A DNA stretch of 64,000 nt from the NCBI GenBank assembly GCA_900323505.1, contig OOIN01000001.1, forward strand, positions 1,054,001-1,118,000, written 5' to 3'. The notes beneath the pieces were generated by a model. It saw only the letters and a list, made by a program, of their open reading frames with translations. It was not told the DNA's origin and searched no databases. The position numbers and the translations under genes were made by a program. Source of the stretch: Ustilago trichophora. Taxonomy: Eukaryota; Basidiomycota; Ustilaginomycetes; Ustilaginales; Ustilaginaceae. Below, piece after piece: positions 1 to 9,700 of the stretch (its first letter is position 1; the number at the start of each line of letters is the position of its first letter).

Positions 1-1441
1 GGATGGAAGTGGTGCAACGGCCGGCAATGCGTCAGCAGAACAATCACACCGTCCAAGGCAAACAGGCTGATGACTACTTGGCGCAGGGAACGCTGCCGAG
101 GTCGACGCATGTTCGCAACGAGGGGTCTTACGCAGACTCGATCCGATCCGATATGACTTTCCCCATGCGCGGAGACGGCGCTAAAGCCAAAGAGATTGTT
201 TCGGTTATGCCGACCATGGCTGAATCGCCCGTTCGCAGTCCTGTCAACCTGCCGTACCCCGGTGTGGTCTCGCAACAACAGCAGCAGCCGAGGTCCAGCT
301 CGACGCAGTCTTTCTCGTCCATATCGACCTCTGCTCTACCGCTCTCAACTTCGGCAAATGATTCGCTGGCAGGCGGAGGCAGCACATCGCGAAGTTCAGG
401 CATGGGAGGCGGCAACCGATTCTTCAGTGGACTTGGCCGGAAGGGTAGCAAGCGCACGCAGCCATCGGCGCCTGTCTCGAGCAACTCGGTCTCTTCACCG
501 TTGTCGTCGATCGCGGTTGCTGTGGGAGGCTCACGAGCGTATTTGGCCAACAGTCGAAACAAGCGCACTGCCTCTCCTGGTCTAACAGGAGCCGTCGTCG
601 GCGGATCACTATCGTCAGCCCGACCCAGCACAGACACGTTTGAAACGAGTTATTCGAGTCAAAGCCGACCCGAGAGTCCGGCGACGGGACCTGTGCGTGT
701 TACTGGATTGGGCTTGGGCGCGACATCGACCGGCGAGGCTCCGCAGTTGGGTCCTCCGGCGTCTGTCTCTACAGGCGGCTGGACACTGTGCGAGAAGCTC
801 GAAACAGTCCGTCGACGCTCGGTGCTACTGCCCCAACCACCGGTGTCAGCACCAGTGGTACCACGGGTCTACGGGTACCTCTTGGCCCGCGTGCACCCCA
901 CGAGATGAAACGTACAGGCTCGACTCAGAGCCAGAAACAAACCGCGCCTGTCACGCCAATCACACCCATCACTCCCATTACACCCATTACGGGCGGCTTT
1001 GGCAGCGGTCCCACCTTTGTCTCTCGTCTCGGCGGCTCGTTCAGCAGCTCCTCCGGCGGTGGCAACCACACTCCGCGCTCACCCAATCGAGAAGGCTATT
1101 CATCCCCCGAATTCCTCAACGCTCCCCGTCGAACCTCGGATCTCACAGGCACCTCGCCCACCTCGCCAACTCTGTCTGCCCACGAAGCGTCACCTAGGCT
1201 GGGTACGGGTTTACGATCTTCCCTATCCTACGGCTCGGTACGGGATCGCATGCGCAGAGGCTCCAGCCCAGCCCCTGACGACGAAGCCTTCACAGACGCG
1301 CTCACCAAGTTGGGTGACATCCTGCCAGACGCGGATACACAGACGCTGAGATACTATCTGAAAAAGGCAAAGGGAAACGATCTGACGGCGATTGGCGATT
1401 ATCTGCAGGATCAGAGTTTGGGCAAACTTCCCAAGTTTTAG
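1..1441 (+). CDS. 3' part of a Ser/Thr/Pro-rich protein with a C-terminal CUE-like domain (5'-partial, frame break)
   Basis: The reading frame is already open at the left edge, so the true start lies outside the window. The visible protein is low-complexity and rich in Ser, Gly, Thr and Pro, with a TPI tandem repeat coded around 950-990. The last ~50 residues are ordered: they carry an ILP motif followed by helices ending near IGDYLQ. This fits the CUE (ubiquitin-binding) pattern, which has a hydrophobic-Pro motif in helix 1 and a hydrophobic pair in helix 3. Frame 3 reads naturally up to about 775 and then degenerates to a stop at 906-908. Frame 2 reads naturally from about 779 to the TAG at 1439-1441. 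No GT-AG intron of suitable length joins them convincingly, and adding one base near 777 would. The parent family is not recognised. The CUE assignment is inference. Confidence 0.6.
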
Positions 1442-2053
1442 TTGATCAGGAGGGCGATCAATGCGAACATGCGAACATGTGCTTGGATTGCATTTAAGCT
1501 TTGGTGGAATTTGTGGTTGAGTCTGTGTTTCGAAGGGCACCATGAAGAAATGTGTGTTTTGTAAGGAAAGTTGAGATTGTGGATTTGGACAGAGTGAGAA
1601 GCGTCTGGAGAATTTTACTGTCTCAGTGGCCCATTTGCACTGGCTTCACTTGACGCGATGCGGATCAGCCCAATCCATGGCCATGGTTCTTAGATTTGCG
1701 GCGATGCGATTGCACATATTGTACCGTCACCTGGTACATGTTCTTGAGAACAAGGCTGGAAGGCTTTGAGCCTGATCACGGTGCAGGTATCGAATTATGC
1801 AGTTTGCTCCTTTGAACGGCGAAACGATTTCTTGAGCAAGCTGTTTTTTTGTTCACATGTGAGATGATGATAAAATGCACCATGCAAAAGATCTTCACGA
1901 CCGAGCGGCCACAAAGCTGTCAATGCACGTGTCAATCGAGGGTGCACAGACACGTTTCACTCGCATCCATATCACTCGTGTACGCCGTCAGACAGTGCCA
2001 CTAGTAATCTAGGACGGTTGTACATATTGCTGATGAGCGGCTTGTGTGGTGTA

Positions 2054-2127
2054 TTTTTTCCTCGGAAAAAAAGGGGTCACAAAAAAAGGTTCCAAAAAAC
2101 ACAAAAAAGTTTTTTTTTAAAAAAAAA
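2054..2127. repeat. Pair of A/T-rich palindromes
   Basis: 2054-2071 is an inverted repeat of six T and two C against two G and six A around a central TC. 2110-2127 is nine T followed directly by nine A, a perfect 18-bp palindrome. Both lie in the convergent intergenic region, where they could form hairpins or serve as efficiency elements for 3'-end formation. That role is inference. Confidence 0.5.
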
Positions 2128-2214
2128 GGATCTCTTCACAGAGCCGCGCAAACTTTCTTAGCCAAAAGGGGCAAGGGGGTTTGAGGCTTAAGCATATCTT
2201 TCGTAGCAGAGCTG

Positions 2215-2230
2215 ATACAGTACAGTACAG
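2215..2230. repeat. TACAGTACAG tandem element, copy 1
   Basis: The sequence here is ATACAGTACAGTACAG, three overlapping ACAGT units. It belongs to a small palindromic motif family (GTACAGTAC/GTACTGTAC) that recurs through the non-coding parts of the window. Confidence 0.5.
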
Positions 2231-2568
2231 GGGCAAAGCTTGATCAAGCGAGATGGCTCAACACCGGCGTACAAGGAGGCGGTGGCGGTGTTTGACATCC
2301 TACCCCGAAAAAAAAAAACAAAAAAAAAAACAAATTGGAGAAGAAAAAAAAATACACACACCACTTGGGGATCTGCAGAAGCTGACAGCTTCTCCTCGTG
2401 GAGCAATGCAGTATGTTGGAAGTGCCATTGTGAGCCTGGCTGTGTGGGACGATGCTTTAGAGGGGGTTTGAGGGTCGAACATGTGTGTGTCGAGAGTGTC
2501 GCTTTATGGAGTCTGGGAGATGGCTGGTTAAGGTCAGTGGGATGGGAAGATGAGATGCGCCGGCATAC

Positions 2569-2586
2569 TACTGTACAGTACAGTAC
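2569..2586. repeat. TACTGTACAGTACAGTAC element, copy 2
   Basis: The sequence is TACTGTACAGTACAGTAC. The first twelve bases form a perfect palindrome (TACTGTACAGTA). It lies about 300 bp beyond the 3' end of the amino-acid permease gene. Confidence 0.5.
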
Positions 2587-2884
2587 AATGTGATGAAAAT
2601 CTGCAGCCAGTTCTAAAGAGAGAGAGAACGAGTCAAGTTCTCATCGAAACAAGACGCTTCACACGCACACACTTGAAGAGGAGGAAGTTTGGACATCAAA
2701 AGGAAGATCGTAGATTGATCATTCGTACAAGTTACAAGACGTAGCAACATAAGAAAGGAGGTATATCGGTTTGGGTTTGGAGAAGATAAAAGGGGGAGTG
2801 GAGTGATCCTTTTGAAAAGACAAAAAAGCCCAATGAAATTTACAGGTGAATGTGTACTGTACGTGTAACAAAAGATTTGCAATC

Positions 2885-4585
2885 TTAGAAGAGGAAGTTC
2901 CAGACCTTCTTGTACGTAGGCTGAGCAGCGGCCTCCTCACGCTCACGGCGAAGGACCTCGACGGGAACGGGGTCGCGACGGCCGGTGCTGATGTCGATGT
3001 CATCGATGCGAACAAGCTTGGTGCGCCTGATGATCTTGTAAGGGAGGTAGAAGACAAAGACGACGATGGGGACCGAGATGAAGCTCTGGAAGAAGGCGTT
3101 GACACGGTCGGTGGCAGTCATCTCACCCTCACCAATGGGCCAAACGGCAGTGTAGAAGGTAAAGATGATGACGAGGATGTTGAAGAAGGCACCGTACATG
3201 GAACCGTAGATGCCGAAGGGAGACTTCCAGGGGAGTTCCTCAAGGGTGTGGCCGGCACGAGCCCAGGCTTGACGGAAGCGAACGTGCGAAATGCAAATGC
3301 AAAGCCAGCTGATAATGGTCGAAAGACCCGAGATGGCAAGGAGCCAGTTGAAGACGAGGTTACGGGCGTTGTCACCGGCGTAGATGAGGAAGCCAAGGAG
3401 ACCAAAGACGAGCGAGATAATGACGGCAGTCAAAGGTCGACCTTGTCGGTCAATGTAGGTGAAGATCCTGGGAGCCTGTCCGATGGTAGCCATGGCCTGG
3501 AGCGTTCGGGAAGCAGCGTAAACAGCACTGTTTCCGACCGACAACACCGAGACGAGAATGACGGCATTGAAAATAGAAGGTAGGACCTTGATGCCCGCAT
3601 TGGTCACGGCGATAACGAAGGGAGAAGCCCTGGCATCATAAGCACCACTTCCGAGACGTTCGTTGTCATATGGGACGAGGGTGGTGACGATGAGAAGGGA
3701 GACGACGTAGAAAATGGTGACGCGCATGAAAATCTGTTTTGCGGCCTTTGGAATTTCCTTGCGTGCATTGGCGGTCTCGGCTGCAGCAAGTCCGATAAGC
3801 TCAGTACCTGCGTAGGAGAAAGCAGCAGTGACGAATACGGCAGCGAAACCCTTGAAGCCGTTGTTGAAGGCACCAGGGGAATCCCAAGTCTTGAAACCGT
3901 AGTACTTGCCGTCGGGACCACCACCAACGTTGATGACAACACCGGCGATAATGAAGCCGATGACAGCGAGAACCTTGATGAGCGATCCGAAGAACTCGAA
4001 TTCACCGTAGCCTCGAACACCGAAGAAGTTGATGACGGTAATGACGATCAAGAAAATGGCAACCCAGACACCTTTGGGAATAGTCTCGTTGGGATCCCAG
4101 TAGGTGATAACGATCGAGGCGGCGACGAGTTCGAGAGGAAGGACGATGAGCCACTGGAGCCAGTAGTTGTAAGCCATGGCGAAACCAACGGCAGGGTCGA
4201 TGAAACGGGTAGAGTAAGCAGCAAAGGAACCAGCGACGGGGAAAATAGCACCGAGCTCACCGAGAGCCATGACGACCATGAGAAGCATGACACCGATGAG
4301 AATAAAGTCAATCATGAGGGTACCGGGACCACCGGTGGCGAGGGCACCACCGGAACCGATGAAAAGACCGGTACCGATGGAACCACCGAGGGCGATGAAC
4401 TGAACATGACGACCGTGGAGGTTGCGCTTGAGACCGCCCTCGGAGTTGGGGTCCTTGAAGCCGGCAACGGCGTTCGACTCGTAGTCCTTGGAGTCCTTCT
4501 CGTTGTAAGCGGGAGCAGCCACGTCGGACGAGTCGTCAGTGACCTCGGGCTTGAAGCCGTCGACAAAATTTGTCCAAGCACCCAT
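2885..4585 (-). CDS. Amino-acid permease (GAP1-like, AAT/YAT family)
   Basis: This is a 566-residue secondary transporter expected in the plasma membrane, importing amino acids with protons. The hydrophilic N-tail (about 1-50) is followed by GLKRNLHGRHVQFIALGG and SIGTGLFIGSG, the signature of transmembrane helix 1 in fungal amino-acid permeases. About twelve hydrophobic segments follow. ELIGLAAAETANARKEIPKA is the conserved loop of the family. The C-tail ends KKVWNFLF, like other YAT members. Length is normal for the family (about 550-600). The ATG at 4585 is the first in frame and there is no intron. Substrate specificity cannot be read from sequence. GATAAG sites just upstream suggest nitrogen control, which is inference. 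The gene has a very long empty upstream region. Confidence 0.95.
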   Translation of the reverse strand: MGAWTNFVDGFKPEVTDDSSDVAAPAYNEKDSKDYESNAVAGFKDPNSEGGLKRNLHGRHVQFIALGGSIGTGLFIGSGGALATGGPGTLMIDFILIGVMLLMVVMALGELGAIFPVAGSFAAYSTRFIDPAVGFAMAYNYWLQWLIVLPLELVAASIVITYWDPNETIPKGVWVAIFLIVITVINFFGVRGYGEFEFFGSLIKVLAVIGFIIAGVVINVGGGPDGKYYGFKTWDSPGAFNNGFKGFAAVFVTAAFSYAGTELIGLAAAETANARKEIPKAAKQIFMRVTIFYVVSLLIVTTLVPYDNERLGSGAYDARASPFVIAVTNAGIKVLPSIFNAVILVSVLSVGNSAVYAASRTLQAMATIGQAPRIFTYIDRQGRPLTAVIISLVFGLLGFLIYAGDNARNLVFNWLLAISGLSTIISWLCICISHVRFRQAWARAGHTLEELPWKSPFGIYGSMYGAFFNILVIIFTFYTAVWPIGEGEMTATDRVNAFFQSFISVPIVVFVFYLPYKIIRRTKLVRIDDIDISTGRRDPVPVEVLRREREEAAAQPTYKKVWNFLF

Positions 4586-4610
4586 TTTGGCTATTTAAAT
4601 CTAGAGCTAC

Positions 4611-4635
4611 GATAAGCTTTCTATAAAGAGATAAG
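4611..4635. promoter_or_regulatory. Two GATAAG sites upstream of the permease
   Basis: GATAAG occurs at 4611-4616 and 4630-4635, 26-50 bp before the permease ATG, and again at 5183-5188. Fungal nitrogen GATA factors bind HGATAR and often control permeases. The short distance to the ATG means these may lie in the leader, so function is uncertain. Confidence 0.3.
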
Positions 4636-5676
4636 GACGAGGTGGTGAAAAGGGAGAGGAGGATGACGAAAACGCTTCCAGAACCGTATAGTCAAGCAAG
4701 CAGAGCGGGTGCTCGAGAAAGGGGAGGACGAGCAGGAGGGGATGCGTCAAAGGCGTAGGGGTGCTGTTGGGAAGGGGGGACGGTAACAACGATGTCGAGG
4801 GGTTATATGTGATGCGCCGTGCGAAGGAAAGGCGATAGCTCGTTGGCTGGACGAGATATGCAGTGAAAGGCGAAGGCGGGGGGACACGCGGCAGCCAGGC
4901 AGGCAGCGGCGTTCGCAGACGGATGGGGAGGAGAGAGCGCAAAGATAGGCAACCGAACAGGGCACGAGGTGGGCACAAGGGCAGAGAGGGCCCAAATTCC
5001 GGACGCAGCTTGCTGGCGAGAGAGGCTCTGCAGTGCAATCAAGAAGGAAAGAAGCCAGAGAAGAAAAGCCGCTAGCAAGAAGCCAGGCACGCACTGATTG
5101 GAGGGAAAGACAGACCCACAGCCCAGACTCCGCTCGCTGGCTCGACCCATGATTCGAAAGACATGGCGAGGGGTTTGGGTGGGATAAGATATCGACCTCG
5201 TAAAAATAAAATAAAATACCCAGTTAAAATTGTTATTATTATTTTTTTATTTTATTTTTTTTATACATGCTCTCTCCTCTCTCTTCCGCCAACATGGGCC
5301 TTGATCTAGCACTTGCCTGTATTACCAGTTGCTATACATGGCTATGCCCGTATGTAGCTGTGACTGCGTGCGGCTAAATGGGTGATGATACCAATAACAA
5401 GAGATCCCTGGAGGGGACCGGGGAGAAAATGGGCTGAGGGTTGATGAGGGACCTGGGTTGCAGACACGCGACGGATGGCTGCACAGGTAATCGCCAAGCA
5501 CAGAAGCTGTGCTGCAGTGCAGTAAGCTCAGTGAGAGCACCGAAGTGAGGAGCGGAAGCAAGAGCGTTATCTTGTCAATCTGCGGTACTTGGAGGACTGT
5601 GGCGAATCGCATTAGACGCAGGAAACCAGGACGTAGCTGAGAAGTGGAACGAAGCGAACTGCGTCCAATCACGAGG

Positions 5677-5705
5677 CGAGACGAGAGACGAGAGACGAGA
5701 GACGA
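5677..5705. repeat. GAGACGA heptamer tandem repeat
   Basis: About four head-to-tail copies of a 7-bp unit (GAGACGA) lie in the long gene-free region. It is a short minisatellite with no evident function. Confidence 0.6.
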
Positions 5706-6431
5706 TGGGATGGGGTGCGAGTCGCATGTTGCACAGCAGCTGATTAGGGTGAGCTCTGTGATTGAGCGCGAGAGGAGGAGAGATGGTGGCTGCACGACGG
5801 GCATTGGCCGAAATTCTCGTCTTCTCATTGGACGGTATCGGTGAGCAGCCGAATCAATGGCTACGCCGGTGTGGTGGTGTTCAGAGTGAGAGTGACATGC
5901 GAGGCAACATACGCCGACTCTCGAAGGACCAATCAAACTAGCTACGGTTGAGAGCCAAAAGGCTTGGCTTTTTCGTTCGGTCTGGTGTTTTGCAACTCGA
6001 GGTCAGGGGACACAACAGTCTAATTGGACTGGTGTACAGTACCGCATCCAGAGTCGTGTATCAGGGAGGTGCGCACAAGGGTAGTTTCATGCGGCTGATA
6101 GCAACCGAGACTAGAGGCGAGGCGAGCGCCAGAGCCAAGGTAAGAGCCAAAGTGGGGTGAGCCAGTGAGAAAAGTCTGCGATAAAGTTGAGCTTTTGACA
6201 CGCGACAGAGGCAGAATCTGACTTGAGACTCTCTGCTTGCCACGCATTCTTTTTTTCCTTTTTCAGTTTGAATTCAAAATTACACCATCAAAAAGTCTGG
6301 GCACTCACCGCTCTGGTTTGTGATTGGACGTTTGGATCTTGCTCACACCTCTGTCTCTCTCCCCTCTCCTTTCAGCCCTTCTCCACTCACTTCGAAGACA
6401 AGTGAGAGCTGTATCTTCCCAATACAAATAT

Positions 6432-6445
6432 TGTACAGTACAGTA
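6432..6445. repeat. TGTACAGTACAGTA element, copy in the gene-free region
   Basis: The sequence is TGTACAGTACAGTA, the same motif family as at 2215 and 2569. Further copies in this region lie at 6033, 7591 and 8366. Confidence 0.45.
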
Positions 6446-9400
6446 TATCTTGAGACCAACGCGCGCGTGACCAGTTTGCGTGTTCCTGACCTGCGACAAG
6501 AAACGGCGTTTCGGAAGGTGTTTGAATTCCAGCTTCGAACCTAAGACGTAATACCAAACGCAGCTTTCTTGTCGCCATCTATCGTTGCCAGTTGAAAGGG
6601 TCGTACGGATCTCTCCATCGATACAGTGCGATGGTCTCAATATCGCCGGTGGCAGCATGGCAAAAGACCCTATGATTGGTTCAAATGAAGATAAAAAAAC
6701 AATGCAGCGGAGAGCCATGCTGATTCGACGATGGGATTGGTTCGTTCTGGCTGCCAACCACAATTCGCAAATCAACAGAGGTTCTGTATAGATTAAGCAT
6801 TCGAGCGACAATACAAGGGCCAAAACAACAACGACAATCTTGGGACACGGAGCGGGGTTTCAAATCGTGCCAGAAGCATTTGCAAATTCCCCTGCACTTC
6901 AACTGTCAAAAACCAAACTGCACCTCGTAGATTGCTTGCTGCAACCAGCAACAAGCTGCACTTTTCTGCAAGTACGGGCGGAGTGACGGGCCTTTTCTTT
7001 TTTTTGTTCTCCTTCCTTTGCAAATTCGTCGATTTCGCCGCCTCCTCGTGCGCTGATTGGCTCACGGCCTTTGTCATGTGGCTTGGATCCCCCCCCCTCG
7101 CTTGCCTCTTTAGAGGTCTTCACCAGCACTGCCGCGGTCCATATTTCAAATACATCACTGCATTGTCCTGTGATGTGTGGGTGTGGGGTAAGGTCTCCCC
7201 CGATCGACCACACTTAACCCTTTTTGAGCATCTGCTACTCCTCGCCAGCAGCCATGTGGAAACCTTCTTGCTTACACATACGGTCTCCACGCCATTCGGT
7301 TGGCACAAGTCAACCGCTTGCCTTGCCGAATTCCGGCCTTTTGACGGCAAGAGGCCAAACCGGACATGTCCGTGATGGTCACGGGTGGAATTGCTACCAA
7401 TCTTGCCGCTGCATCAAGCCGAAAACAGAGACAGCTGCATACCCGTGATACCAATTTACAATCCACTCTACATGGCTTCGCAAATCGCTGTGAGGAGGTC
7501 CTAGGGCACACTTACTCTTACATTACGACATGAATACAGACTTTTGGCGTCTCGCGAAATGCAAAACTGCACGGCGTACGGCGCAAACAAGTACTGTACA
7601 CCACTTTCAGTATTCTTCACAAAAGCGCCAGGATGCCAAGCTTTTCCAACTGCTTCGGAGGAGCCTCTTCCATCCGCTCCTCCCCGCTTCGGTTTGTCTT
7701 GGCAGAAGCGATTCCATCCCTAACCTTGCCTTGTCCTGCCGTCGGTGCTTACCTCGTCTAAAGTGTTCACCCACTTAGCGGATAGGCGGAATGGATGCAT
7801 TGGTCCTTCGGTCTGCGTTTTGCTTGGCCCAAAGAGATGCCATGAAACGAGGCTGCGATGTCAAGTGACAGCGGCCATCCACCACCGCTCGGAACGGGAA
7901 GCTCGACCATCCCCCCCACGTCTTAGAAGATTGATCGTACGATGCACAGGCCCACCCGTCTGTCCTGACGTGGCTTTCAGCATCAGATTGTCCTTCCAAT
8001 GCGATCTCGTCGTTTGGCCTGTCGAGTCGTGGCAGGAACCGATCCCGGTGCGTGAGTCAGAGCAGGTGACAAGGTTGCCAAGAAACCAACAGAGACGCTG
8101 TGCGCACGATTCGCAATCCACTTCCGTTGACTTTGCCGGACTGATACCCGGCCTGATACGAAGTAAGCACCCCACTTTCTCAACTTCTCATTCGTCCTTT
8201 CGCTTTTCTTCTTGGTCGAAGTGGTGTCATCCGATGATCAGATTGCACACATATCACACGCCTCTATTCGATCAAGATACGCGAAAAGGTTACCCCACAT
8301 TACCGATACACATCATCATGGTCGTTGTCACAATCTACCGCATGGTCAGGAACACAGATCACTGCTGTACTGTACACGCGCGCTTACCTCGCTCCGAAGT
8401 CCGCTTTGCCGTGACTTTCACTCACAGCCCGGATCAGCTTCTTTGCGATATGTTGCCGGGTTGTGCAAAGCCACGTTTTCCCCATCCCGAATCATTCGTT
8501 GAGCGAGAGTGTCAACGTTGTTTGTCCAGGTTGTGTCTGTGCACGACTGTTGATCTGTTCGGCCCGTGTCATAGTGTGTCAATTCTTCGCAATCGGTCTT
8601 GGCAACGGTTGTCTCCGCTTCGGACCACCGTCAAGTCCGAATTTCCTTCCAGCCCTTCCAACCTCCCCTCGTCGTCGTCAATCTTCACCTCGTCGTTCGA
8701 AATCGTACCAATAACACCACGCCGATGTGTGAAAGCATTATGATTGAATGACCCCGCATTCTGCATGATCAAACGCTTTGTCCGTGCCTTGAAGGCGGCC
8801 ATTGAATCACGCCATGCTGCCAAGATAAGCCCGTGTCCAAACAGGGGAGCGACGTTGGTACTCGTAGAGCCGGACCAAGGATCTGAGAGCTTGCCCGCAA
8901 CCCTCGATTGGCACATGTCACATGATTTAGCCCGAACCAGATCATCAATGCGATCCGATACGATGCTGTGACTAAATTCACAGCACAGAGAACGTGGTCT
9001 TGGACACAGTGGGAGGCAGGAAGATCCAGGTAATCTAACCGCTATCTCGCACAGAGTTGCAACACAACTCTCAACTCTTCAGCAATCTATGCACGTTCGG
9101 CTGAGTATGACAAGGGGTATTGTCACTCGGAATTCAAGTCCCTCCTGTCCCTTCTGGAAGCGCATTCATGCCGCGGTGTGACCACGTTGGTATCGTAGCT
9201 ATGGAGGGTCCTCCGAGAGTAACCGGTAGAAGCCGAGATATTCTTCGCGTCGCCATACAGCACAGATACTGCATCAATTTTGCCTCGCAATGGTCACGAG
9301 GGGCTCTTTTGCTGAACAGGCGGTACGATAGGGTTGCTGGATAAGATTGGAAGGGCTCATCCCAAATTGTAGGGGAGCCTTTCAAGTTGGAGCTTTCGGC

Positions 9401-9700
9401 AAGTCGACCGCCTCGATGAGCAGAAAATGTATCGGAATCCACCATACGCCCTCTTCTACGATTTCACGAGTTGCAGTAATTGGTACACTCTAGAAAGCAG
9501 CATCAGTACAAAAAGATCAACATCGATGTGCCGCGCAAAGCTGCCAGGATAAAGGTATACGTTTGCTGGACCTGGCGATCTCCGTTGCAGAGCCAACTTG
9601 TTCATCAACACCTCAGATCACGCACAGGTCAAGACAGAGGCAGTACAGAAACAAATGCAATGATGTATTCAATATACGGGCAAGGTGGTAAAATAGTCGA

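Larger units (their letters stand above)
1442..2884. other. Intergenic region between convergent genes
   Basis: This 1.4 kb stretch separates two tail-to-tail genes. It shows no supportable ORF. It holds A/T homopolymer tracts around 2050-2130 and 2308-2350 and three copies of the GTACAGTAC-type element (2215-2230, 2569-2586, 2854-2862). It probably contains both 3' UTRs. Confidence 0.7.
4586..9700. other. 5.1 kb region without a supportable gene
   Basis: This is the longest gene-free stretch in the window, between the 5' end of the permease gene and the 3' end of the next minus-strand gene. The open frames found are short, in unnatural composition, and most lack an ATG. It contains an A/T-rich block (about 5204-5265), a GAGACGA heptamer repeat (about 5677-5705) and motif copies at 6033-6042, 6432-6445, 7591-7600 and 8366-8376. 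The proximal part presumably holds the permease promoter and leader. No tRNA or known RNA gene was recognised. Confidence 0.6.

Noticed and set aside
2846..3583. Plus-strand acidic open frame antisense to the permease
   Set aside because: Its Asp/Glu/Gly-rich composition is the complement of permease codons; no family resemblance.
4803..5150. 115-codon minus-strand ORF with a hydrophobic N-terminal segment, possible small secreted protein or leader ORF
   Set aside because: It has an ATG (5150) but sits in the permease upstream region, ends in unnatural composition and shows no clean signal-peptide cleavage context.
5322..5936. 204-codon minus-strand open frame
   Set aside because: Ser/Cys/Leu-rich without domain or conserved pattern; likely chance.
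7745..8743. 332-codon open frame in the gene-free region
   Set aside because: It does not start at a convincing ATG, its composition is Cys/His/Arg-rich and patternless, and no motif is visible.
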